DNA of 62,640 nucleotides from Bacteroidaceae bacterium (GCA_017622495.1 JAGAQY010000039.1:1-62640), one strand, 5' to 3'. Positions 8,968 through 18,874 are shown, numbered from the stretch's first letter. Program-made: numbers and translations. The notes: generated by a model from the letters alone, not told the origin.

Positions 8968-10305
8968 ATGAACTATAGTTTCAAAAGAAAGCTCCAGATG
9001 TATATCAACTCCAGTGTGGTGCTGATATTCTTTACTGTTGCCGCCATGGTATGTGCCAACATCCCAGGTGTGAAGGATTGGTATGCTTCGTTCTGGACAC
9101 AGGAGGTAAGCCTTGCGATAGGCGACTTCAATTTCTTCAGTCACAATGGCCATGCTATCACCTTGGGACAGATGATCAACGATTTCCTCATGGCCATCTT
9201 CTTCCTTTCGGTAGGATTGGAGATAAAGCGTGAGATTATGGTGGGTGAACTCTCATCACGCGAGAAGGCGTTGCTTCCTGTCATAGGTGCTTGTGGAGGT
9301 ATGCTAGTTCCCGTCCTCATCTTCTATCTCGTATGCCCTGGCGATGCAGCCATGCAACGTGGTCTGGCCATACCGATGGCAACCGACATAGCCTTCTCGT
9401 TGGGTATATTGTCAGTGTTCGGTTCGCGTGTGCCCATCGGACTCAAGATATTCCTGGCTGCTCTTGCTGTGGCCGACGACTTGGGCGGCATACTCGTGAT
9501 AGCCCTCTTCTACTCTTCAGACATCCATCTGGTTTATCTTGGACTATCGGCTCTGTGTGTGGCAGGCATGATAGTGGGCAACGTATTGAACGTACGCACC
9601 AAGACCTTCTATATATCCATAGGCATCGTGCTGTGGTACCTGATGCTCAACTCGGGCATCCATGCCACCATCGCCGGTGTTGTCATGGCGTTCTGTATCC
9701 CGTCGAACCTGCAAAAGGGCACGGGGTATTACCTTGAGCGTATCCGTAGCTGCGTCAACAGATTTCCTGTGATTGAGGTGAGCAAGCGACACAGTACCAT
9801 TGTGCTCACCAACGAACAGATTGGTACTCTAAAGCGCATTGAGTCGGCTGCCGACCGCATGATTAGCCCGCTGCAAGATATGGAAGACCTTCTGCATGCG
9901 CCCATCAACTACGTTATCCTTCCCCTCTTTGCCTTTGCCAATGCAGGTATTGACCTCTCACAGATGAGCCTGGGTGATGTGTTCTCTGGAGTAAGCCTGG
10001 CGGTGATGCTGGGCCTTGTGGTAGGTAAGTTTGCTGGTGTGCTATCCTTCTCATGGCTTGCTGTGCGGTTCCGTCTCGTTACCCTACCTACCGGAGCTAC
10101 GTGGAAGAGTTTTGTGAGCGTATGTGTTGTGTGCGGCATTGGGTTCACCGTATCCATGTTCATCGCCGAACTGTCCTATGCGGGACTCGGAGCCAGCAGT
10201 GCAGCACTGCTCCCCCAAGCTAAACTGGGTGTGCTCCTCGGTTCCATCATCTCAGCCGTTCTCGGTTGCTATTTCTTGAACAAGACATTGCCGCGACGCA
10301 GATAA
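8968..10305 (+). CDS. nhaA: Na+/H+ antiporter NhaA
   Basis: A 445-residue inner-membrane antiporter exchanging Na+ (or Li+) for protons. About twelve hydrophobic segments are present. The ion-binding Asp pair is in AVADDLGGILVIALFY (about 168-183), matching the IDDLGA region of Escherichia coli NhaA. Other family motifs include MNDFLMAIFFLSVGLEIKRE-like sequence near 75-92 and MATDIAFSLGIL near 137. It is about 55 residues longer than the E. coli protein, mainly through a cytoplasmic loop near 260-300 rich in charged residues. It stands 27 bases before the ABC-F gene and may be co-transcribed with it. Confidence 0.95.
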   Translation: MNYSFKRKLQMYINSSVVLIFFTVAAMVCANIPGVKDWYASFWTQEVSLAIGDFNFFSHNGHAITLGQMINDFLMAIFFLSVGLEIKREIMVGELSSREKALLPVIGACGGMLVPVLIFYLVCPGDAAMQRGLAIPMATDIAFSLGILSVFGSRVPIGLKIFLAALAVADDLGGILVIALFYSSDIHLVYLGLSALCVAGMIVGNVLNVRTKTFYISIGIVLWYLMLNSGIHATIAGVVMAFCIPSNLQKGTGYYLERIRSCVNRFPVIEVSKRHSTIVLTNEQIGTLKRIESAADRMISPLQDMEDLLHAPINYVILPLFAFANAGIDLSQMSLGDVFSGVSLAVMLGLVVGKFAGVLSFSWLAVRFRLVTLPTGATWKSFVSVCVVCGIGFTVSMFIAELSYAGLGASSAALLPQAKLGVLLGSIISAVLGCYFLNKTLPRRR

Positions 10306-10332
10306 TACTCCATACGATATTTTTAATTCATT

Positions 10333-12285
10333 ATGATCAGTATTGAGAACCTAAAAGTGGAGTTTGGCGCTACGCCGCTGTTTCAGGGAGTCAGCTATAT
10401 CATCAATCCGAAGGACCGCATAGCTCTTGTGGGCAAGAATGGAGCAGGCAAGAGCACTATGCTAAAGATATTGGCAGGGCTGCAACAGCCTACCGATGGC
10501 ACGGTGAGCATGCCCAAGGATATTTCGGTATGCTACCTTCCTCAGGTGATGAAGCTGGCCGATGAACGTACCGTGCGTGAAGAGACCGAATTGGCTTTTG
10601 CCCATATCAGTCGGCAGAAAGAGATGCTCGACAGACTGGCAACAGAGTTGGCCGAGCGTACCGATTATGAGAGTGAGTCGTATCACGAACTCATCGAACG
10701 TTTCACTCGCGAGAACGAACGTTTCCAAATTATCGGTGGCGCCAACTACCATGCCGAGATGGAGCAGACATTGGTGGGTTTGGGCTTCCGTCGTGAAGAC
10801 TTCGACCGCCCCACTTCGGAGTTCTCGGGTGGCTGGCGCATGCGTATCGAGTTGGCGAAACTCCTGCTGCAGCACCCCGATGTGTTGCTACTTGACGAGC
10901 CTACCAACCACCTCGATATAGAGAGTATACAATGGCTCGAGGAGTTCCTCGCACGTAATGGCAAGGCGGTGGTGCTCGTCAGTCACGACCGTGCTTTCAT
11001 CAACAATGTCACCAATCGTACGATAGAGATTACTTGCGGCACTATTCACGACTATCGCGTGAAATACGATGAGTATGTGGTGTTGCGTCGTGAGCGTCGT
11101 GAGCAGCAGCTCCGTGCATATGAGAACCAACAGAAAGAGATTGCCGATATCACCGACTTTATAGAGCGCTTCCGTTACAAGCCCACCAAAGCCATACAGG
11201 TGCAGAGCCGTATCAAGCAGTTGGAGAAGATGGTGCCCGTGGTCATTGATGAGGAGGACCGCAGTACCTTACGGCTCAAGTTCCGTCCTGCACAGCGTAG
11301 CGGTAGCTATCCCATCATTTGTGAAGATACTGCCAAGAGCTATGGCGATCATCTTGTATTCAAGGATGTGAACCTCACCATTCGTCGTGGCGAGAAGGTG
11401 GCTTTTGTGGGAAGAAATGGTGAAGGCAAGACCACACTCGTGAAGTGCATCATGGGTGAGATTCCTTTTGAAGGAAAGCTCACCTTGGGTCATAATGTAG
11501 AGATAGGCTATTTTGCACAAAACCAGGCTCAGCTCCTTGATGAAAACCTTACCGTTTTTGATACTATCGACCGTGCGGCAGTGGGGGATATTCGTCTCAA
11601 GATACGTGACATCTTGGGCGCTTTCATGTTTGGCGGTGAGGCTTCAGATAAGAAGGTCAAGGTGCTCTCGGGTGGTGAGCGTAGCCGACTGGCCATGATC
11701 AAGCTGCTGCTCGAATCGGTCAATCTGCTTATTCTCGACGAGCCTACCAACCATCTCGACATGCGCTCCAAGGATGTGCTCAAGGAGGCTATCCGTGAGT
11801 TTGACGGTACCGTTATCCTCGTGAGCCACGACCGTGAGTTCCTTGATGGCCTTGTGTCCAAGGTATATGAGTTTGGCGACGGCAAGGTGAAAGAGCACTT
11901 GGGTGGTATATACGACTTCTTGCAAAGCAAGGGTGGTGTTACTTCTCCCGACTCAGCCCGTTCGCTTGATTCAGTGATGACCACTACTAAGTCTGCCCAA
12001 TCCACTTCAAAGGATCCCAATGAAAAGATTGTTGGAGGTGGTGCTGCCGACTATGCAGCCCGCAAAGAGCAGGCCAAGGCACAACGTAAGTTACAGAAGA
12101 GGGTAGAGGAGTGTGAGAAACGGGTAACCCAGATAGAGGCCGAACTGCGAGAACTCGAGGAGTGGATGGCCACACCTGCGGGTGCTGCTAATGCGGCTCT
12201 TTTCGAGCAGTATAGCAAACTGAAGAATACCCTTGCCGAGGCCGAGGCCGAATGGGAAGAGGCTATGATGGCATTGGAGGGATGA
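10333..12285 (+). CDS. ABC-F family ATPase, Uup-like
   Basis: A 650-residue soluble protein with two ABC cassettes and no membrane domain, the hallmark of ABC-F proteins that act on ribosomes. Cassette 1 has Walker A GKNGAGKST (about 36-44), signature FSGGWRMR and Walker B VLLLDEPTNHLD. Cassette 2 has GRNGEGKTT, LSGGERSR and LLILDEPTNHLD. The linker between them is the basic P-site tRNA interaction motif region. The C-terminal 90 residues form a charged coiled coil (KRVEECEKRVTQIEAELREL), as in Uup. Whether it is housekeeping or gives antibiotic protection cannot be decided; the context is housekeeping-like. Confidence 0.92.
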   Translation: MISIENLKVEFGATPLFQGVSYIINPKDRIALVGKNGAGKSTMLKILAGLQQPTDGTVSMPKDISVCYLPQVMKLADERTVREETELAFAHISRQKEMLDRLATELAERTDYESESYHELIERFTRENERFQIIGGANYHAEMEQTLVGLGFRREDFDRPTSEFSGGWRMRIELAKLLLQHPDVLLLDEPTNHLDIESIQWLEEFLARNGKAVVLVSHDRAFINNVTNRTIEITCGTIHDYRVKYDEYVVLRRERREQQLRAYENQQKEIADITDFIERFRYKPTKAIQVQSRIKQLEKMVPVVIDEEDRSTLRLKFRPAQRSGSYPIICEDTAKSYGDHLVFKDVNLTIRRGEKVAFVGRNGEGKTTLVKCIMGEIPFEGKLTLGHNVEIGYFAQNQAQLLDENLTVFDTIDRAAVGDIRLKIRDILGAFMFGGEASDKKVKVLSGGERSRLAMIKLLLESVNLLILDEPTNHLDMRSKDVLKEAIREFDGTVILVSHDREFLDGLVSKVYEFGDGKVKEHLGGIYDFLQSKGGVTSPDSARSLDSVMTTTKSAQSTSKDPNEKIVGGGAADYAARKEQAKAQRKLQKRVEECEKRVTQIEAELRELEEWMATPAGAANAALFEQYSKLKNTLAEAEAEWEEAMMALEG

Positions 12286-12299
12286 GTACAGTGACAATG

Positions 12300-12344
12300 T
12301 ATATAATAATAGGTGTCCAATGTTGGGACACCTATTATTATATA
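12300..12344. terminator. Bidirectional terminator
   Basis: Perfect 19-bp stem, arms at 12300-12318 and 12326-12344, 7-base loop AATGTTG. The outer stem is all A/T, giving a T-rich 3' side in both directions. It separates the convergent ABC-F and SLC13 genes. Confidence 0.9.
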
Positions 12345-12355
12345 TAGCATAAATC

Positions 12356-14239
12356 TTAAAACGCAAACAGCAGCGGCAAGGCAAATATCATCACTACGCC
12401 CATGAGGATTTGTAGCGGAAGGCCCACCTTGACAAAATCCATGAAGCTGTATTGTCCAGCAGGCATCACCAGGGCATTGGGCGGAGTGGAGAAGGGTGAG
12501 GCAAAGCACATCGAGGCCGCCACGGTGACAGCAAAGAGGAAGGGGATGGGGCTCACGCCTATGCCAATCGCACACTGCAGGGCGATGGGTGCCATTAGCA
12601 CGGCGGTCACCGTATTGCTGATGAAGATAGTCATAATTGATGTGGCGAAGTACACCGCAGCCAAGGCCACGTGCGGACTGCTGGCACCAAAGGTACTGAC
12701 GATGAAGTCGGCAATCATCGACGACACTCCCGTCTTCTCCAATGCCGTCGACATGGGCAGCATGGCGGCAAAGAGCACGATGGTTTGCCAGTTGATGGTC
12801 TTGTAGGCAGCCTCCACGCTTCTCACACATCCCGTGATGACCATCATTACTGCAGCCAGGAGCACTGCCGTGACGGGAGCTACGGGAATGGAGTCGATAC
12901 ACATCATCACAATCATTGCTATCATGATCAGTGCCGCTACAGGAGCCTTGTAGTCGAGTGTCACCTTGGCCGCCTCTTGTAGCGGTTCGCCCAGCACCAC
13001 CCAGTTGTTCGACTCGTTGCGCAGGCGTGCAATATCCTTCCATGCTCCCTGCACGAGCAGTACGTCAGAGTCGTGTATCTTCTCGTTGCTCAGGTTGTGG
13101 AGCAGGTAGTCGTTCTGTCGTCTGATGCCCAGCACGTTGATGTTGAACTTGCTTCTCAGTCCTATCTCCAGAATCTTGCGGCCTATCATCGATGATGAGG
13201 GCATGATGAGGATTTCGGCAATACCGATATCGTAGAAGTCGAGCGATGCATTTGATGAGCTGCCCTCTATCTCGTCGGTGTGGTTGTCGATGAGGCGGAG
13301 CGAGAAGTCCTCGGCCAACTGCTGCACCTTCTCAATCTCGCCCGAGAGGTACAGCACGTCGCCCTGCTGCAGCATCAGTGTAGGCGATGCCAGCTGCTGG
13401 TTTACCGTGCGCACAAACTTGTTGTGTCCGGCACTGCGGCGCAGCTCGATGACGTTCACGCCATATTTACGGTAGATGTCGAGGTCGATGATGGTCTTGT
13501 TGATGACCTTCGAAGCCTCGTTCACATGTACGCGGAACAGGTTCTCCGACAAGCCATACTCCTTCACCAGTTCGCCCAGCGACTTTCCGCCCTGCTTGCT
13601 GCTCCTTTCGCTCGATTTCGGTGTCAGGAACATCTTCGTCAGCGGCATCAGTACCAATATGCCTACCACCAATGTGATGATGCCCACCGGCAGGAAGGTG
13701 AAGAACGATATGTCGGGCAGCGATGCCGGTACCAGCCCGTTTGCCTTGGCATTCGCTAAGGTCTCTTGAATGATAAGGTTGGGCGGCGTACCGATCAAAG
13801 TCATCATACCACCCATGCTGCTTGCGAAGGCCAGCGGCATCAACAGACGGCGCGATGAAGTGTTTGCATAGGCAGCCATACTCACCACGATGGGGAGCAT
13901 CAGCGCCACGGTACCCGTGTTGCTCACGAAACCACCAATAAGTGCCGTCACAAGCATCACCAGCAAGAACAGTCGTGTCTCGCTTGTGCCCGCTAGCTTA
14001 ATCACCTGTCCGCCAATCATCTTGGCGAGTCCCGTCTGGAATATACCGCCTCCCACGATGAACAGTCCCACCATCATGATTACCGTCGTGTTGGAGAATC
14101 CAGCCAGCGCCTCGCTCGGCACCAATATCTGGAACAGCAGCAGTGCCAACAAGGCACACAGAGCCACTAAGTCGGACCTTACCTTGCCGCTCACAAACAG
14201 CGCTGCAGAGATCAAAAGAATTATTACAGTCGTTATCAT
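12356..14239 (-). CDS. SLC13/DASS-type permease with two TrkA-C domains
   Basis: A 627-residue inner-membrane transporter. The first about 180 residues hold hydrophobic segments with SNTGTVALMLP, the DASS-type helix-hairpin motif that binds Na+ and anion. Two RCK_C (TrkA-C) regulatory domains occupy about 210-390 (for example RKYGVNVIELRR and KFNINVLGIRR). The C-terminal membrane half repeats the motif as ISNTVTAVLMAP. Family members move dicarboxylates or sulfate, and the substrate here is not readable. It is divergent from the pepO gene; a TATCTTTG box on the minus strand (14281-14288) is the likely -7 element. Confidence 0.88.
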   Translation of the reverse strand: MITTVIILLISAALFVSGKVRSDLVALCALLALLLFQILVPSEALAGFSNTTVIMMVGLFIVGGGIFQTGLAKMIGGQVIKLAGTSETRLFLLVMLVTALIGGFVSNTGTVALMLPIVVSMAAYANTSSRRLLMPLAFASSMGGMMTLIGTPPNLIIQETLANAKANGLVPASLPDISFFTFLPVGIITLVVGILVLMPLTKMFLTPKSSERSSKQGGKSLGELVKEYGLSENLFRVHVNEASKVINKTIIDLDIYRKYGVNVIELRRSAGHNKFVRTVNQQLASPTLMLQQGDVLYLSGEIEKVQQLAEDFSLRLIDNHTDEIEGSSSNASLDFYDIGIAEILIMPSSSMIGRKILEIGLRSKFNINVLGIRRQNDYLLHNLSNEKIHDSDVLLVQGAWKDIARLRNESNNWVVLGEPLQEAAKVTLDYKAPVAALIMIAMIVMMCIDSIPVAPVTAVLLAAVMMVITGCVRSVEAAYKTINWQTIVLFAAMLPMSTALEKTGVSSMIADFIVSTFGASSPHVALAAVYFATSIMTIFISNTVTAVLMAPIALQCAIGIGVSPIPFLFAVTVAASMCFASPFSTPPNALVMPAGQYSFMDFVKVGLPLQILMGVVMIFALPLLFAF

Positions 14240-14280
14240 TATATATTATACTAGTTTATTGCGATTAACAAATTAATTCG

Positions 14281-14309
14281 CAAAGATACAATTTTTTTGT
14301 GTATCTTTG
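14281..14309. promoter_or_regulatory. Divergent -7 boxes, SLC13 and pepO
   Basis: TATCTTTG occurs on the minus strand at 14281-14288, facing the permease, and on the plus strand at 14302-14309, facing the peptidase. Neither has a clear TTG -33 box at the usual distance. Confidence 0.55.
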
Positions 14310-14382
14310 CAGTCCTTTGGACTATGATTAATTAATGTATCTTGGAAATAATGTCGTATAGCAATAACCTTCTATATATAAT

Positions 14383-16416
14383 ATGAAAACAAAAACTTTA
14401 GCAACTCTGGTCATTGCGGCATTTGCCACCGTGGCCTGCACCAACAACAAAACAATGGAATCAGGAATTAAATTGGAGAATCTGGACACGAAAGCCGTCC
14501 CTGGTGATGACTTCTTCCGCTATGCATGTGGCGGATGGATGGACAGTCACCCGCTCACCGACGAGTATTCACGCTTTGGCAGCTTCGACAAGCTGGCCGA
14601 GGATAACCGCGAGCAGCTGCGCACGCTCATCACAGGCATCGCAGAGGCTGAGAATGCGCCCGGCACTGTGGCTCAGAAGATTGGCGACCTTTACAATATG
14701 GCTATGGACAGCACTGCACGCAACGAACGTGGCATAGCTCCCATACAGCCTGTGATGGACCGTATCGCGGCGCTCAAGAAGAACAGCGAGGTGATGCCGC
14801 TGGTGGCTGAACTCTCACGTCAGGGCATGGGCGGATTCTTCCACGTATATATTGATGCCGACATCATGAACAGCAAGCAGAACCTCGTGCAGCTGTATCA
14901 GGGTGGCATCTCATTGGGCGAGAAAGAGTATTACCTCGACACCGATGAGGCAACGACAGCCATCCGTGAGGCTTTCAAGAAGCATATCGTGAATATGTTC
15001 AAGTTGGCAGGATTTGACGAGGCTGCTGCTACCAAGAAGATGGAGGCGGTGATGAAGATTGAGACTGCACTGGCCGACAAGTCGTTCAGCGCAACCGAGC
15101 AGCGCAACCCTGCTGCCAACTATCATAAGATGACGATGGAGGAGCTCAAGGCTCAGTTCCCCGGTATCGATTGGGAGAACTACTTCAGCATCTTGGGCAT
15201 CAACGGCTTGCAGGAACTCAGCGTATCGCAGCTGGAGCCTATCCAAGAGGTAGCGCGTATCGTGAACGAGGAGCCGGTGGAGAACCTCATCGCTTATCTG
15301 CAATGGCACCTGCTCGATGGCTCGGCCAACGAACTCAGCGATGCCTTTGCTGACGAGAGCTTCGACTTCTATGGCCGTACACTCAGCGGCCGCAAGGAGC
15401 AGCAACCTCGTTGGAAGCGTGCTGTGGATGTTGTCAACGGTGTGTTGGGCGAGGCTGTAGGTCAGATGTATGTGGAGAAGTACTTCCCCGCCGAGGCCAA
15501 GGAGCGTATGCTTACCCTCGTGAAGAACCTACAGGTGGCTCTCGGACAGCGTATCGATGCGCAGGACTGGATGAGCGACGACACCAAGAAGCGTGCTCAC
15601 GAGAAGCTCAACTCCTTCATCGTCAAGGTGGGCTATCCCGACAAGTGGAAGGACTATACGGGCTTGGTTATCGACCCCGCGAAGACATATTCTGAGAACC
15701 TGATGGCTGCCAACGAATTCTTCTGGAACGATATGATTGCCCGCAAGTATGGCAAGCCCGTGGACAATACCGAGTGGCACATGACTCCGCAGACAGTAAA
15801 TGCCTACTATAACCCTACAACCAACGAGATCTGCTTCCCGGCAGGTATCCTCCAGTATCCCTTCTTCGACATGAATGCCGACGATGCCTTCAACTATGGT
15901 GCCATCGGTGTGGTTATCGGTCATGAGATGACTCACGGATTTGACGACCAGGGCCGTCAGTTCGACAAGGAGGGCAACCTCTCTGATTGGTGGGCTCCGG
16001 GCGATGGTGATAAGTTCAAGGCCAAGACTCAGGTGCTCGTTGACCACTTCAACGCTATCGAGGTACTTCCTGGCTTGCAGGCCAATGGTGAGCTCACCTT
16101 GGGTGAAAACATCGCCGACCATGGTGGTATCATGGTAGCATACCAGGCATTCAAGAACGCCACCAAGGATGCTCCGCTCCCCGTGAAGGATGGCTTCACT
16201 TCCGAGCAGCGCTTCTTCCTTGCCTACTCAGCAGTATGGGCCGGCAACATCCGCGACGAGCAGATCCGTGTGTACACCAAGAGCGATCCTCACTCACTGG
16301 GCCGCTGGCGCGTGAACGGCACATTGCCCCACATCGATGCTTGGTACGAGGCATTCGGCATTACTCCCGAGCACAAGCTCTACATCCCTGCCGAGAAGCG
16401 TGCACAGGTGTGGTAA
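14383..16416 (+). CDS. pepO: M13 family endopeptidase lipoprotein
   Basis: A 677-residue neprilysin/PepO-type zinc metallo-endopeptidase. The N-terminus is a lipoprotein signal with the lipobox ATVAC, so it is likely anchored in the cell envelope. The Zn-binding motif HEMTH lies at about 514-518, with the third ligand in GENIADHGG (Glu near 575). NAYYNP and the C-terminal substrate-binding WRVNGTLPHIDAWYEAFG with the terminal CxxW-like end (RAQVW) are also typical. It should cleave short peptides. Strong codon bias suggests high expression. The -7 box at 14302-14309 is shared in a divergent arrangement with the permease. A terminator at 16440-16470 follows. Confidence 0.95.
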   Translation: MKTKTLATLVIAAFATVACTNNKTMESGIKLENLDTKAVPGDDFFRYACGGWMDSHPLTDEYSRFGSFDKLAEDNREQLRTLITGIAEAENAPGTVAQKIGDLYNMAMDSTARNERGIAPIQPVMDRIAALKKNSEVMPLVAELSRQGMGGFFHVYIDADIMNSKQNLVQLYQGGISLGEKEYYLDTDEATTAIREAFKKHIVNMFKLAGFDEAAATKKMEAVMKIETALADKSFSATEQRNPAANYHKMTMEELKAQFPGIDWENYFSILGINGLQELSVSQLEPIQEVARIVNEEPVENLIAYLQWHLLDGSANELSDAFADESFDFYGRTLSGRKEQQPRWKRAVDVVNGVLGEAVGQMYVEKYFPAEAKERMLTLVKNLQVALGQRIDAQDWMSDDTKKRAHEKLNSFIVKVGYPDKWKDYTGLVIDPAKTYSENLMAANEFFWNDMIARKYGKPVDNTEWHMTPQTVNAYYNPTTNEICFPAGILQYPFFDMNADDAFNYGAIGVVIGHEMTHGFDDQGRQFDKEGNLSDWWAPGDGDKFKAKTQVLVDHFNAIEVLPGLQANGELTLGENIADHGGIMVAYQAFKNATKDAPLPVKDGFTSEQRFFLAYSAVWAGNIRDEQIRVYTKSDPHSLGRWRVNGTLPHIDAWYEAFGITPEHKLYIPAEKRAQVW

Positions 16417-16439
16417 TAGTTACTAATAATATGATATGG

Positions 16440-16470
16440 AGAATAGCGGGACTTTAAGTTTCGCTATTCT
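16440..16470. terminator. Hairpin between convergent genes
   Basis: Arms AGAATAGCG / CGCTATTCT enclosing a 13-base loop, followed by TTTG. Lies between the convergent pepO and ion-channel-like genes. Confidence 0.7.
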
Positions 16471-17131
16471 TTGTTATATGCCCTGTCCGGATGATATCAG
16501 TGAGGTAGACGGTGAAGACGGGGAGTAGCATCATGCCTGATAAAGATAGTAGCACGGAGATGACCTTACCTACCGTGGTGACAGCTTGTATGCTGCATCC
16601 TGCAGTTGTGGCAGTCATACATGAGTACCAAAGGCAATCCCAAAAGTTGTGCACCATCGGGTTGACATTGGCCTCCAAAACATAAAAGATGAGACTGCTA
16701 TAATATATAAAGGAGAAGAGTATTACGATGTAGGTGATGAGAAGTCCGGCTGTGAGGTCGCGTAGCAGGCCATAGGCGATGATGGTGAATGCAATATACC
16801 CACGAATGAGGGGGATGAACCGAAAGAGGAATTCCATCTCTGAAGACAAGGTGACGTCAAACCAGTCGAATAGGGTGAGGTAGGGGATGATAAGGAGTAG
16901 GAATAGGAAATGATTGCCAAAGTATTGCCACGAATGCTCGGCGTTATATACCTCAATAGAGAATAGTATTATCAGTAGTATACATATCCAAAATTGAAGG
17001 TCGAGATAATTCGTGTCATTGTAGAAGGGTGTCCCTGCGAATGTATCGATAGATATGCTGATGACAAGCAATAAACTGAGGACAAAGGCTGAAAGGTGGA
17101 GCGCAAGCTGTACGCTTTGTTTGTTTATCAT
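16454..17131 (-). CDS. Ion-channel-like membrane protein, unusual filter
   Basis: A 225-residue protein with six hydrophobic segments in the pattern of a voltage-gated-channel-like subunit: S1-S4 in the first about 130 residues, then a re-entrant segment and a final helix. The pore region WDCLWYSCMTATTAGCSIQA takes the place of the potassium-channel WxxxTxTTVGYGD signature. The TVGYG core is absent and reads TTAGCS. The downstream TTVGKVISVLLSLSGMML matches the usual post-filter S6. A normal K+-selective pore is therefore unlikely, and ion specificity is unknown. No RCK domain follows. Confidence 0.65.
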   Translation of the reverse strand: MINKQSVQLALHLSAFVLSLLLVISISIDTFAGTPFYNDTNYLDLQFWICILLIILFSIEVYNAEHSWQYFGNHFLFLLLIIPYLTLFDWFDVTLSSEMEFLFRFIPLIRGYIAFTIIAYGLLRDLTAGLLITYIVILFSFIYYSSLIFYVLEANVNPMVHNFWDCLWYSCMTATTAGCSIQAVTTVGKVISVLLSLSGMMLLPVFTVYLTDIIRTGHITKNSET

Positions 17132-17146
17132 AATGAAGAGTTATAA

Positions 17147-17217
17147 TAAAAAAAGGAGTGAAGAGTTAACCCATAAATGGCGATAAAAGTTCTATCGCTG
17201 GGCAGAACTCTTCACTC
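17147..17217 (-). terminator. Long nested terminator of the DUF3078 gene
   Basis: Outer perfect 12-bp stem (17156-17167 with 17206-17217) enclosing an inner GCGATA-AAAGTTC-TATCGC hairpin flanked by CCCA/TGGG. Read on the minus strand it ends in seven Ts, so it should terminate the DUF3078 transcript before the channel gene. Confidence 0.85.
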
Positions 17218-17258
17218 AAGGCTCTTAACCGTCTTTTTTCTTAACTCTCAGTCGTGTG

Positions 17259-18839
17259 TTACCACGAATAGTTGAGTCCGAAAGTGAGGTATTCCTTGAA
17301 TTGCAGGAATCCCCATTCGTCGTTGCGTGCCACGTGGTCGTCGAAGCGAGTGTGGAAGAACAATGTGGTAGATATATACTTGCTCACCTGGAAACTGAAT
17401 GTGTTTTCCCAATCCATCTGCACATAGTCGTACGGAGTGTAGTAGTAGAAACGGGTGCGATAGCTGATGTTCTTGGTTATCTTATAGTTGAAGTCTACCT
17501 GTAATTTCGAACCGATGTCGTTGCGGATACGGCCTTCCTCAATACCATACTTGGACGCTAAATCCTTGACTGCTACATAGCTCATCTTGTAAGAGAGCGG
17601 ACCGGGGAAGATTGATATGCTGCCGTTCTTGAAATTCTTCTTGTAGTCCATACCGACGGTGAGCGAACCGTTGAATGGTGTCATGAAACGCGACTTCAGG
17701 GTGTTGTCCCCATTGAAGTGTTGCATCATCTGTGTCTCGCCCTGGGCCTCAATGGTGTAGTTCCAGTTGCGAATGGCCTTAAGGTTGAGCTTTGATGTTA
17801 AACGCAACATGTCTTGGTTGGACTGTATCTCGTCGCCAATATTTTGGTAGAAACCGATACGCGCTTCCAACTTGTTGTCCCACTGTGTTTTCTTCTTGTT
17901 GTTGTAGTTTGCTTCAAGGCGCATGGTAGAGAGTACGTTGATGTTGTTCGTACCACCTTGATACCAGTTGGGGGAGAAGAATGATTCGGTCAATTGAGTA
18001 GAGAAGTTACCCAAAGTCTTCCAGAAGTTGGGCTTTTGAACGACCATTTGGGTGACGAGTTCGGCCTTTTCGGAACTTGTGATGGGAGTGACAATGGTTG
18101 AGGGCACGTCGAACTGAGCGTTTCCGGTAGTGCTTTTGATTGTTTCCTCGGAAAGACTTTGGCTTGCCTTCAACTTGTCTTCGGTCATTATTACTTTCTC
18201 GGGTGTGGCTAAATAGGTGGACAGTAAAATCCTGTCGAGTTCGTTGATTAAGCGTAGATCCCGACCGCTTGACATGGCTGACTGGCGCAGGCTATCTTCC
18301 AATGTTATCTCCGCCGTTTTGTCAAGGCTTATGGCATTGCTTACGGGGGTCTTATACAAAGTAAGCGGAGCGAACAGGCGGAAATAGTAGGGGCTGACAA
18401 GTGAAGAATCGTCTGCACTAATATTGTCGACGGCTATTGCATACTCTTTTACCATCTTGTCTAATAGGCGGTTGTACTTGTTAACAATCGCAGTGTCCGA
18501 AAATACCTCTCTTACTCTTTGAGTGTTTAGGAATGACTGCTCTGAAATCATATTTGTAACACTCTTAACCTTCTCCATGATAAGTGCGGTAGAGTCCACT
18601 TTGGCTAATGGTCGGAGTGCAATGAAACTTGAGTCGGGGAAAACCGTTGATGTCGTATCTGACGATACGTGTATAATTGATGAATCAGAAGTTATACGAT
18701 GGCTTGTCGAGTCGTTGGGGACAATTAGCAATGAGTCTTTAGAATGGGGTACATGTTGCAGTGTGTCCGTTTGAACTTGGGCCATGCTTATGTATGCGTA
18801 GCAAGCAATAGCTGCTCCCAATAAATATCTTCTTTTCAT
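17259..18839 (-). CDS. DUF3078 outer-membrane protein
   Basis: A 526-residue exported protein. The signal peptide is MKRRYLLGAAIACYAYISMA. A Ser/Thr/Asp-rich N-terminal half (about 25-280) precedes a beta-barrel-like C-terminal half with alternating polar and hydrophobic strands, which starts at SFFSPNWYQGG and ends in an aromatic residue (LNYSW), typical of outer-membrane barrels. NWYQGG and DNKLEARIGFYQNIGDE fit DUF3078. I start at 18839 and not at an upstream codon because a complete promoter (18875-18905) lies upstream and would overlap a longer frame. Function unknown. Confidence 0.75.
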   Translation of the reverse strand: MKRRYLLGAAIACYAYISMAQVQTDTLQHVPHSKDSLLIVPNDSTSHRITSDSSIIHVSSDTTSTVFPDSSFIALRPLAKVDSTALIMEKVKSVTNMISEQSFLNTQRVREVFSDTAIVNKYNRLLDKMVKEYAIAVDNISADDSSLVSPYYFRLFAPLTLYKTPVSNAISLDKTAEITLEDSLRQSAMSSGRDLRLINELDRILLSTYLATPEKVIMTEDKLKASQSLSEETIKSTTGNAQFDVPSTIVTPITSSEKAELVTQMVVQKPNFWKTLGNFSTQLTESFFSPNWYQGGTNNINVLSTMRLEANYNNKKKTQWDNKLEARIGFYQNIGDEIQSNQDMLRLTSKLNLKAIRNWNYTIEAQGETQMMQHFNGDNTLKSRFMTPFNGSLTVGMDYKKNFKNGSISIFPGPLSYKMSYVAVKDLASKYGIEEGRIRNDIGSKLQVDFNYKITKNISYRTRFYYYTPYDYVQMDWENTFSFQVSKYISTTLFFHTRFDDHVARNDEWGFLQFKEYLTFGLNYSW

Positions 18840-18874
18840 AAATTGAGTAAAATAAGTTGATGAATATAAAAATG

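Noticed and set aside
12051..13043. 330-codon minus-strand frame across the ABC-F end and the permease
   Set aside because: It overlaps two well-supported genes and a terminator, and its composition (Cys/His/Arg-rich) is not protein-like.
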